A stretch of DNA of 44,142 nt, taken from positions 1 through 44,142 of the forward strand of contig CALCJD010000129.1 of NCBI GenBank assembly GCA_937960895.1, written 5' to 3'. Both the position numbers and the translations under genes were made by a program. Below the pieces are notes generated by a model, which did no database searches, had not been told where the DNA came from, and saw nothing but the letters and a program-made list of their open reading frames with translations. Origin of the DNA: an uncultured Spartobacteria bacterium. Its GTDB lineage: Bacteria > Verrucomicrobiota > Verrucomicrobiia > Chthoniobacterales > Terrimicrobiaceae. This document shows positions 37,773 to 44,142 of the stretch, one piece after another (position 1 is the stretch's first letter; the number at the start of each line of letters is the position of its first letter).

Positions 37773-40157
37773 ATGTCATCCGCGTTGCTTCCGGTTCTGC
37801 TCGCCGTCATTTTTCTGCCGGCGCTGATGCTGCCCGCCGTCCTGGCGGTCGCCGGACGGCTGCGCGCCCGCACGGGCTGGCTGGCCATGGGGGCGCCGCT
37901 TCTGTCCACGATCCTTCTGGCCTGGCTGGTGACGCAAACCGGCACCCGGCCGCGGGTGCTGCTGGATGTTCCCTGGGTTCCCGAGATCGGGCTCCGGTTC
38001 TCGTTCCTCGTGGACGGCCTGTCGGTTTTCTACGGATTCGTCATCTGCGGCATCGGGGCGCTGGTCTGCTGGTATGCCGCGGAATACCTCGGGGGGAAAT
38101 ATGCCCACGGACGGTTCCATGCCTGCCTGCTGCTGTTCATGACCGCCATGCTGGGCACGGTGTTTTCGGACAACCTGCTCCTGCTTTTCATTTTCTGGGA
38201 GGCGACCGGCGTGGCGTCGTTTTTGCTGATCGGTTTTTTTCACGACAAGGCCGAATCCCGCCGCGGCGCACGGCAGGCACTCTTGATCACGGCAACCACG
38301 GGTCTCTGCCTGCTCGCCGGGCTCATCATGCTGGGTCTTTCCTCGGGAACGTATTCGCTGGCGGCAATGACGGCGAAAGGCCTGCCCGGACCGGTCACCG
38401 ACGGCTGGCTGCAGGCCGCCTGTGTCCTGCTCCTGCTCGGCGCCTTCGGCAAATCCGCCCAGTTTCCGTTTCAGTTCTGGCTTCCCGGGGCCATGGCTGC
38501 GCCCACGCCGGTGAGCGCGTACCTGCATTCGGCCACGATGGTGAAACTCGGTGTCTTTCTCACCGCGCGTCTTTTTCCGATTTTTCATTCGCTTGAGCTC
38601 TGGTTCTGGGTCGTCTGCGGAACCGGCTTCTTCACCATGCTCCTGGGCGCCTTCCTCGCGCTGCGCTCGAACGACCTCAAGGCCATCCTCGCCTACTCCA
38701 CCGTGAGCCAGCTGGGGTTCCTGATCGGCGCCTACGGACTCGGCACCCGCACCGGCGTGCAGGCCGACTTTGTCCATGTGCTCAGTCATGTGCTCTACAA
38801 GGGTTCGCTTTTCATGACCGCCGGCATCGTCGATCATTGCACCGGGCTGCGCGACGTGCGGCGGCTGGGCGGACTGGGACGCTTCATGCCGATGACGGCG
38901 TTTTCCGCCGCCATCGGAGCCGCCGCCCTGGCGGGGCTTCCTTTCACGACGGGATTCGTCAGCAAGGAAATCCTTCTCGCGGATCTGGCGGACGCGCAGG
39001 CGTGGCCGTGGTTCCTGATGGTTTCCGTCTCGGCGATCCTCACCGTCGCCTTTGCCGCCCGGCTCCTTTTGAATGTCTTCACCGGGCCGGTTCCCGCCGG
39101 CCTCTCCGTGCACCGTCCGGGCTGGATCATCCAGATCCCGCCGCTCGTACTCGCCCTCGCCGCCCTCGTTTTCGGCACCTTCCCGTCCGCCCTGGACGGC
39201 ATGGTGAACGCCCTGAAGGTTTCCGGTCTCCACACCGCCGGGCCCGTTCATCTCGCCCTCTGGCATGGGTTCACGCTCCCGCTTTTCACCACGGCCGGCA
39301 TCCTCGCCGCCGGCGCGGGCCTGTATCTGTGGGCGCAGAAAACCCACTGGCGGTTTGCGCAAATTCCGCGCCGGCTGCAGTTCGACGAAGGGTTTGAACG
39401 CGGACTCGACCGGCTTTCGGCGGCATCCAAAAAACTCACCCTCGCCCTGCGCGCCGACTGGCCGCCGGCCTATCTGCCCATCCTGATCAGCTCCCTGCTC
39501 GTCGCCCTGGCGGCGGCGGCGGTCATTTCCCCGACGCAGTTTTTCGCCGGATTTTCCGGCGTGCGATGGAACTTTGATCCGCTGCGCACCCTGGTGGCCG
39601 CCCTGATCGTCGCAACATTGATCGGCGTGGTGCGACTGCGCCGCTGGACCACCCAGCTCATCAGCCTGTCGGCCGCGGGTTTTTTTCTGACGTATTATTT
39701 TGTCCTCTACCGCGCGCCGGATCTGGCCATGACGCAGATCCTCGTGGAGTCCGCGTCCGTGATCATGATCCTGCTCCTGCTGTCCCGCTTTCCCAGCTCG
39801 CAGATGATGATCCGTTCGCAGGCCCGCGAGGGATTCTCCCACGGTTTTCGCATCGCGCTTTCCGTCGGTCTCGGCACGGCGGTCTTTTTGCTCCTCATCT
39901 TCGCCAGCCTGCACCGCCATCCCGACCCCGTGGGACCGCGGCTGCTGGAACTTTCCGAACCTCTCGCCGAAGGCACCAATGCGGTGAACACGATCCTCGT
40001 GGACTTCCGCGGCTTCGACACGCTGGGGGAAATCACCGTCCTTCTGATCGCCACCCTGGGCGCCCTTGGGCTCATGATGCGCTACAAACGAACCGACACC
40101 CGCAATGATCCGGCCCCGCCGCCGGGATTCTTCCTGGGCAACAAACGTCAGCCATGA
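37773..40157 (+). CDS. mrpA: Mrp/Mnh Na+/H+ antiporter subunit A
   Basis: A 794-residue, roughly 20-helix subunit related to NuoL of complex I. Conserved proton-path features are LLLLFIFWEATGVASFLLIG with the key Glu, LPGAMAAPTPVSAYLHSATM then VKLGVFL with its Lys, LKAILAYSTVSQLGFLIGAY, VLSHVLYKGSLFMTAGIVDH with His and Lys, and TGFVSKEILLADL. The C-terminal part beyond residue 560 (LAMTQILVESASVIMILLLL, NTILVDFRGFDTLGEITVLL) is the MbhD/MbhE-like extension seen in full-length MrpA. With subunits B-G it exchanges cytoplasmic Na+ (or K+) for external H+, giving alkali and salt tolerance. Subunit B starts within its stop (4-nt overlap). Confidence 0.95.
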   Translation: MSSALLPVLLAVIFLPALMLPAVLAVAGRLRARTGWLAMGAPLLSTILLAWLVTQTGTRPRVLLDVPWVPEIGLRFSFLVDGLSVFYGFVICGIGALVCWYAAEYLGGKYAHGRFHACLLLFMTAMLGTVFSDNLLLLFIFWEATGVASFLLIGFFHDKAESRRGARQALLITATTGLCLLAGLIMLGLSSGTYSLAAMTAKGLPGPVTDGWLQAACVLLLLGAFGKSAQFPFQFWLPGAMAAPTPVSAYLHSATMVKLGVFLTARLFPIFHSLELWFWVVCGTGFFTMLLGAFLALRSNDLKAILAYSTVSQLGFLIGAYGLGTRTGVQADFVHVLSHVLYKGSLFMTAGIVDHCTGLRDVRRLGGLGRFMPMTAFSAAIGAAALAGLPFTTGFVSKEILLADLADAQAWPWFLMVSVSAILTVAFAARLLLNVFTGPVPAGLSVHRPGWIIQIPPLVLALAALVFGTFPSALDGMVNALKVSGLHTAGPVHLALWHGFTLPLFTTAGILAAGAGLYLWAQKTHWRFAQIPRRLQFDEGFERGLDRLSAASKKLTLALRADWPPAYLPILISSLLVALAAAAVISPTQFFAGFSGVRWNFDPLRTLVAALIVATLIGVVRLRRWTTQLISLSAAGFFLTYYFVLYRAPDLAMTQILVESASVIMILLLLSRFPSSQMMIRSQAREGFSHGFRIALSVGLGTAVFLLLIFASLHRHPDPVGPRLLELSEPLAEGTNAVNTILVDFRGFDTLGEITVLLIATLGALGLMMRYKRTDTRNDPAPPPGFFLGNKRQP

Positions 40158-40687
40158 AAGCCGTCGTCGATTCCTTTCTTTTGCGGGCCCTGATCGGACT
40201 GGTGTTCCTGCTGGTGAACATCGTGTCGATCTACCTTCTGCTGCGCGGACACAATCTGCCGGGCGGCGGATTCATCGGCGGACTCATGACCGGGATGTCC
40301 TTCCTTTTGCTGGGACTCGCACGCGGATGGACCGAACTGCAAAGGGAGCTTCCCGTGCCACCGCTGCGCCTTGCCACCTTCGGCGTGGCCCTCGCGGCGG
40401 TCTCCGGTGCGGCGCCGATGCTGGTCGGACAGCCCTTTCTCACCCAATGGCAGTTCCACCTGACCAACGTGCCGCTCTTCCGGGAGATTCATCTCGGCAC
40501 GCCGCTGATTTTCGACTTCGGGGTTTTCCTGTTGGTGAGCTGCATCACGGTGAAACTGATCATCGTCCTCGCGCGGTCCACCGCCGGCCTGCCGGCCTTC
40601 ACCCCCGGCGAGGTGCCCTACTACAGCTCGACGCTGGAAGATCCCATCGAACACGAACCCCCCGCGGAGGAAAGCCATGGGAATTGA
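40154..40687 (+). CDS. mrpB: Mrp/Mnh antiporter subunit B
   Basis: A 177-residue membrane protein with four helices. It has the family motif RGHNLPGGGFIGGLMTGMSF after the first helix, and EIHLGTPLIFDFGVFLLVSC near the end of the hydrophobic part. About 30 polar residues follow (EDPIEHEPPAEESHGN). Its start overlaps mrpA by 4 nt and its end overlaps mrpC by 11 nt, so the operon is tightly coupled. Confidence 0.94.
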   Translation: MKAVVDSFLLRALIGLVFLLVNIVSIYLLLRGHNLPGGGFIGGLMTGMSFLLLGLARGWTELQRELPVPPLRLATFGVALAAVSGAAPMLVGQPFLTQWQFHLTNVPLFREIHLGTPLIFDFGVFLLVSCITVKLIIVLARSTAGLPAFTPGEVPYYSSTLEDPIEHEPPAEESHGN

Positions 40688-41024
40688 AACCGCCGTTCTC
40701 ACCGGGGTGATGTTCGCCATCGCCACCTATCTGCTGCTGAACAAAAGTTTCGTGCGCATCCTCTTCGGGTTCGTCGTGCTTTCGAATGCGGCGAATCTTT
40801 TCATCCTGGCCCTGTCGGGAACGCCGGACGGCAAACGCTCCCCCGTGCTGGCGGAAGGCACGGGGCCGATGGTCGACCCGCTGCCGCAGGCCCTCGTGCT
40901 CACCGCGATTGTGATCGGATTCGGTCTGACGATTTACCTCATTATGCTGCTGTATCGCATCTTCCTGGATGCGCGGACCACCAACGCGGACGAACTTTTC
41001 CGACCCGAGCCAGGCGATGACTAA
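40677..41024 (+). CDS. mrpC: Mrp/Mnh antiporter subunit C (NuoK-like)
   Basis: A 115-residue, three-helix subunit related to NuoK: GVMFAIATYLLLNKSFVRIL, FGFVVLSNAANLFILALSG, and VDPLPQALVLTAIVIGFGLT. The phrase DPLPQALVLTAIVIG is diagnostic of MnhC/MrpC. The start overlaps mrpB by 11 nt and the stop overlaps mrpD by 8 nt. Confidence 0.95.
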   Translation: MGIETAVLTGVMFAIATYLLLNKSFVRILFGFVVLSNAANLFILALSGTPDGKRSPVLAEGTGPMVDPLPQALVLTAIVIGFGLTIYLIMLLYRIFLDARTTNADELFRPEPGDD

Positions 41025-42528
41025 TGCGCTGACCGCCCCTCTGCTTCTGCCTCTCGGCACCGCACTCGTGTGCTGTCTGTTGGTGGGACGGCCCTCCGTC
41101 GAACGGCGCGTGTTCATCGCCGCGTCCGCCGCGGTGCAGTGCGCAGTCGCCTTCTGGCTGGCCTGGCGCGCCTTCAACGGTCCGCCGCTGGTCCTGCCGC
41201 TCGGGAACTGGGCGCCGCCGCTGGGCATCGTCCTGGTGGCCGACGGCCTGTCGGGCATCATGCTGTGCCTGTCCTCCGTCGTCTCACTGGCCTGTGTGCT
41301 TTTCGGCTACGCCGAGACCCCGGTCGAGGTGGAACAGCCCCTGCGCCTGCCGCTCATGCAGCTGCTCGCCGCGGGCATCAACCTCGCCTTCATCACGGGC
41401 GACCTTTTCAACCTCTTCGTCGCCTTCGAGATCATGCTCGTCGCATCCTACGCGCTGCTCACGCTGGAAGCCAACGACCGCGACATCAAGGAGGCGTTTC
41501 CCTATCTGGCGGTCAACATCTTCGGCAGCTCGCTGTTTCTCATCGCCGCCGGCATGGCCTACACCGTCTTCGGCACGCTGAACATGGCGGACATTTCCCG
41601 CCGGGCCGCCGACATGCCGGGCGACTTCGGGGCGCTGCTCGTGGCCGTTCTTCTGGTGGTGGTGTTTGGCATCAAGGCCGGCATCTTCCCCCTCTACTAC
41701 TGGCTCCCCAACAGCTATCCGATCCTGCACTTTTCGCTCGGGGCGTTTTATTCGGGCATGCTGACCAAGGTGGGCGTCTACGTGCTCCTGCGCATGCTGG
41801 GCACGGTGTTTCCCCACACCCTCACGCCCATCTACACGGGACTCGCCTGGCTGGCGGGACTGACCATGGTGCTGGCGGTGCTGGGCGCGGTGTCCCGCAG
41901 TTTCATCCGGGGCATCCTCTCCTTCCACATCGTCAGCCAGATCGGCTACATGGTCCTGGCCATCGGCTTTTTCACGCCACTGGCCATCGGCGCCTGCATT
42001 TATTACGTGATCCATCACATCATCGTGAAGTCATCGCTCTTCCTCATCGGCGGCACCGCCATGTATTACAACCACACGGACCATCTGCCTCGCATGGGCG
42101 GATTGTGGAAGGCCAGTCCCGTGCTCGGCGTCTGCTTCCTCTTGCAGGCGTTTTCGCTGGCCGGCGTGCCGCCGCTGAGCGGCTTCTGGGGCAAATACCT
42201 CATCCTTTTTGCCGGCTTCAAGGACGGCCACTACTGGCTGGTTTTGGCCGCCCTGGTCGCATCGATTCTCACCTTGGTCAGCATGCTGAAAATCTGGCTC
42301 GGTGCATTCTGGGAGGACGTGCCGCGCGATGGCACCATCGAACCGCAGACTTCGGGCGCCGCGCGGGCGATGACCGCCATCGTGTGCGCCCTCACCACGC
42401 TTTCCCTCGCCATCGGCTTCGGCGTCGGAATTTTCCTTCCCCTCGCCCAATCGGCGGCGGATTCCCTGCTGGATCCCGCCATTTACCGTCGGGCCGTCTT
42501 CAACCTCACCGGAAAGGGGGCGCCATGA
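41017..42528 (+). CDS. mrpD: Mrp/Mnh antiporter subunit D (NuoM/N-like)
   Basis: A 503-residue, about 14-helix ion-translocating subunit. It has ITGDLFNLFVAFEIMLVASY with the essential Glu, GIKAGIFPLYYWLPNSYPIL with its Lys, SRSFIRGILSFHIVSQIGYM, and CIYYVIHHIIVKSSLFLIGG with the His-His and Lys of the proton channel. LAGVPPLSGFWGKYLI follows. The Met at 41017 is chosen because it lies within the mrpC end (8-nt overlap) and opens directly into the first helix; the longer frame to 40969 is only mrpC read in another frame. Confidence 0.95.
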   Translation: MTNALTAPLLLPLGTALVCCLLVGRPSVERRVFIAASAAVQCAVAFWLAWRAFNGPPLVLPLGNWAPPLGIVLVADGLSGIMLCLSSVVSLACVLFGYAETPVEVEQPLRLPLMQLLAAGINLAFITGDLFNLFVAFEIMLVASYALLTLEANDRDIKEAFPYLAVNIFGSSLFLIAAGMAYTVFGTLNMADISRRAADMPGDFGALLVAVLLVVVFGIKAGIFPLYYWLPNSYPILHFSLGAFYSGMLTKVGVYVLLRMLGTVFPHTLTPIYTGLAWLAGLTMVLAVLGAVSRSFIRGILSFHIVSQIGYMVLAIGFFTPLAIGACIYYVIHHIIVKSSLFLIGGTAMYYNHTDHLPRMGGLWKASPVLGVCFLLQAFSLAGVPPLSGFWGKYLILFAGFKDGHYWLVLAALVASILTLVSMLKIWLGAFWEDVPRDGTIEPQTSGAARAMTAIVCALTTLSLAIGFGVGIFLPLAQSAADSLLDPAIYRRAVFNLTGKGAP

Positions 42529-43004
42529 TTCGCTGGGCCGCCATTCATTTTGTCATCGCGCTGTCCTGGATGTTCCTGAGCGGCAACACCACACTCGGCG
42601 GCCTCATCGCGGGCCTGATCGGCGGGTTCATCATGATGAGGGTCTTTCAAAATCCGCTCGGATGCCGCGACTACATCCGCCGCGTGGTGGCCGCCGTCGT
42701 TTTTCTCGGACGGTTTCTTCTTATGATCGTCATCTCGAACCTGCGCATCGCCCGCGCCGCCCTGCGCCGGGACGCGGCCTCCCTGCAGGGGGAATTCATC
42801 ACCTATCCGATCGGGGATCTCAACCACTTCGAAACCCTGATCATCTGCCAGTGCATCGGCCTGACCCCGGGAACCATCGTGGCGGAACAAAGTGAGGACG
42901 GCACCGTGCTCATCCTGCACGCCTTTGCCTCCGGCACGCCGGAGGAAATCCGGCACTCGCTCGACCAGGAACTCAAACGCGGCATTCTCGCCTTCACCCG
43001 ATGA
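42525..43004 (+). CDS. mrpE: Mrp/Mnh antiporter subunit E
   Basis: A 159-residue subunit with two N-terminal hydrophobic segments (IHFVIALSWMFLSGNTTLGG, LIAGLIGGFIMMRVF), a third (VVAAVVFLGRFLLMIVISNL), and a cytoplasmic C-terminal domain: LQGEFITYPIGDLNHFETLI, ICQCIGLTPGTIVAEQSEDG, LILHAFASGTPEEI. LTPGT is the family signature. It starts within the mrpD stop and overlaps mrpF by 4 nt. Confidence 0.94.
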   Translation: MIRWAAIHFVIALSWMFLSGNTTLGGLIAGLIGGFIMMRVFQNPLGCRDYIRRVVAAVVFLGRFLLMIVISNLRIARAALRRDAASLQGEFITYPIGDLNHFETLIICQCIGLTPGTIVAEQSEDGTVLILHAFASGTPEEIRHSLDQELKRGILAFTR

Positions 43005-43315
43005 CTGTCTACGTCGTTTTCTTCTGCTTTTTCCTGCTCGGTGCCACGGCCGCCCTGGCCTTGGTGCGGTTGCTGCGGGGGCCGTCCATCGTCGACCGCA
43101 TCATCGGTTTTGACCTCGTCGCCACCACCGTCGGCGGCATGATCGTCCTGCTCTCGGTTTGGTGGCGCACACATCTCTTCATCGAGATCATGCTGATCTT
43201 TTCGCTCCTCGGATTTGTGGGCACCGTCGCCTTCGTTTCCTACCTGCACAACAACCCCGGCAAGTTTCGCGCCACCCGACGCACGAAAAATCCCTCCGAA
43301 CCGACCGATCCATGA
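43001..43315 (+). CDS. mrpF: Mrp/Mnh antiporter subunit F
   Basis: A 104-residue, three-helix subunit. RLLRGPSIVDRIIGFDLVAT is the diagnostic MrpF motif after the first helix, followed by VGGMIVLLSVWW and LFIEIMLIFSLLGFVGTVAF. The C-terminal tail is polar and basic. It is joined to mrpE and mrpG by 4-nt overlaps. Confidence 0.94.
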   Translation: MTVYVVFFCFFLLGATAALALVRLLRGPSIVDRIIGFDLVATTVGGMIVLLSVWWRTHLFIEIMLIFSLLGFVGTVAFVSYLHNNPGKFRATRRTKNPSEPTDP

Positions 43316-43656
43316 TCCGCGAGATTCTCGTCTGCCTCCTCCTGCTCACCGGCTCGCTCCTGATGTTTCTCGCCGGCCTCGGGCTGCTGCGTTTCTCCGA
43401 CGCCCTTTGCCGCGCCCACGCCCTGGCCAAGGCCAGCACGTGCGGCATCTGCCTGTTGCTGCTCGCCCTCTGGATCACCCTCAACGACGAAATCTCCGGG
43501 CTGAAAATTTTCCTCGTCATCACCTTCAGCTTTCTGACCATTCCCCTTGCCGGCCACCTCACCGCCCTCCTGATCTACCGCCACGGACACAAGAGTCCGG
43601 CCCCGACGGCACCCGCGGAGACAAACGTCTCCGGATCACCGCACGGCGAACGATAG
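43312..43656 (+). CDS. mrpG: Mrp/Mnh antiporter subunit G
   Basis: A 114-residue, three-helix subunit closing the operon. GSLLMFLAGLGLLRFSDALC, RAHALAKASTCGICLLLLAL, and FLVITFSFLTIPLAGHLTAL give the usual MrpG order (LGLLRFPDxxxRxHAxTKAxT in the family). It has a polar Pro/Ser-rich tail. It starts within the mrpF stop. No clear terminator follows before the convergent SGNH hydrolase gene. Confidence 0.94.
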   Translation: MIREILVCLLLLTGSLLMFLAGLGLLRFSDALCRAHALAKASTCGICLLLLALWITLNDEISGLKIFLVITFSFLTIPLAGHLTALLIYRHGHKSPAPTAPAETNVSGSPHGER

Positions 43657-43680
43657 GGGCGCCCTCCGCCGGGAAGCGCC

Positions 43681-44142
43681 TCAATGCGGGGATTCAGACG
43701 GATATCGGGACAAAAGCAGATGAAGGACCGTTGTCGCCGCAAAGCGATGGCCGCGCGCGTCGGGGTGATTGAGCCCGTTGACCAGCCATAGGTCCGTATC
43801 GACCCCCGATGCGGCCAACCGTGCCCAACCGGCATGGATGTCCGCGACGGGCAGATCGTTTGCCCGGGCCACTTCGCGGATTTTTTCCGCATACGCGGCG
43901 AGGGTTCCGTCCTTTTGGGTCCGGATGATTTTTTCCGCAAAGTCCCGGTGTTCGGGATGGATGCGCTCAGAAAATCCCTCTGCCATGAAGGGCGGAGTCA
44001 GAAACACCAGATCGGCTTCGGTCCGGCTGCGAATGCGGCCGGCGATTTCCGCCAAGGCTTCGCCAAAGGCGGCGAGTCCGGCAGGACCGCCGAGCGAATC
44101 GTTCAGCCCGAACGCCACAAGCACCAGGTCGGGTTGATGTCG
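43681..44142 (-). CDS. SGNH/GDSL hydrolase, C-terminal part (runs off the window)
   Basis: The frame is open to the window edge and reads RHQPDLVLVAFGLNDSLGGP at its visible beginning, which is block III of the SGNH family (PDLV..xGxND). Then come LVFLTPPFM, AAYAEKIREVARANDLPVAD, IHAGWARLAASGVDTDLWLV, and the block V region NGLNHPDARGHRFAATTVL with the catalytic His. The catalytic Asp normally three residues before that His appears to be Gly, with Asn beside it, so this may be a subfamily that uses NHP in place of DxxHP. Family members cleave esters of lipids or carbohydrates. The N-terminal GDS block lies outside the window. A GTG at 44124 is an internal codon, not the start. Confidence 0.75.
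   Translation of the reverse strand, partial: RHQPDLVLVAFGLNDSLGGPAGLAAFGEALAEIAGRIRSRTEADLVFLTPPFMAEGFSERIHPEHRDFAEKIIRTQKDGTLAAYAEKIREVARANDLPVADIHAGWARLAASGVDTDLWLVNGLNHPDARGHRFAATTVLHLLLSRYPSESPH

Noticed and set aside
37776..39920. A 714-codon open frame on the minus strand across mrpA, rich in Gln, Glu, Arg and Gly
   Set aside because: It mirrors the codons of mrpA in the opposite frame; the composition is typical of antisense shadows in GC-rich DNA, and the plus-strand gene is certain.
1..44142. CRISPR array, tRNA, rRNA, insertion sequence, toxin-antitoxin or phage defence genes
   Set aside because: I looked for regularly spaced repeats, cloverleaf-like segments, transposase motifs and small paired genes and recognised none.

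Overview
This is a GC-rich, gene-dense bacterial chromosome segment that most resembles Verrucomicrobiota. Pointers to that phylum are two PEP-CTERM sorting tails, a Verru_Chthon-cassette-like pseudopilin, a short eukaryote-like (GSII) glutamine synthetase, a TMTC-like membrane glycosyltransferase with TPR repeats, and an almost complete lack of Shine-Dalgarno sites. No rRNA, tRNA, CRISPR array, insertion sequence or phage gene was recognised.

Layout. 1-2100: end of one PEP-CTERM protein with a strong terminator, a second PEP-CTERM protein and a small secreted protein. 2287-5794: a Ser/Thr kinase fused to an OB-like domain, a secreted alpha/beta esterase, and a MoeB/ThiF-rhodanese sulfur-carrier activating enzyme. 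6044-8229: a membrane TPR protein and GSII glutamine synthetase (minus strand), the latter behind a convincing sigma-54 promoter. 8307-10492: a miniature kinase translationally coupled to a PP2C phosphatase, then a LuxR-type regulator broken by a frameshift. 10532-14717 (minus): TMTC-like protein, GT9 glycosyltransferase, TrpS. 14897-19183: a GNAT protein and a compact glycerol operon glpF-glpK-glpD. 19205-23571 (minus): a FIST sensor protein leading a MacA-MacB type efflux operon. 23900-26120 (minus): MFS transporter and glycerophosphodiester phosphodiesterase. 26310-31315: pseudopilin, CstA, AroB and an Rsm22-like protein. 31355-33207 (minus): Spx/ArsC-like protein, FKBP isomerase, aldo/keto reductase. 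33397-36259: two small exported proteins, a candidate leaderless 35-codon Cys/His peptide followed by a hairpin, Rnk, and an EPSP-synthase-like protein whose catalytic residues are mostly replaced. 36381-43656: a three-domain universal stress protein followed by a complete seven-gene Mrp (Mnh) Na+/H+ antiporter operon. The window ends inside an SGNH hydrolase.

How the genes fit together. Glycerol is imported by GlpF, phosphorylated by GlpK and oxidised to DHAP by GlpD. The nearby GDPD plus MFS pair could feed glycerol-3-phosphate into the same route. The Mrp operon with the Usp protein suggests a Na+/pH/stress module. Several first-of-operon genes share one promoter geometry: a -35-like hexamer, 16-17 nt, a -10-like hexamer, then exactly 6 nt and the start codon. 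This implies leaderless transcripts.

The observations I would follow first are the leaderless peptide and hairpin ahead of rnk, the catalytically stripped AroA-like protein, the sigma-54 promoter of the GSII gene, the kinase-OB fusion and the half-size kinase paired with PP2C.
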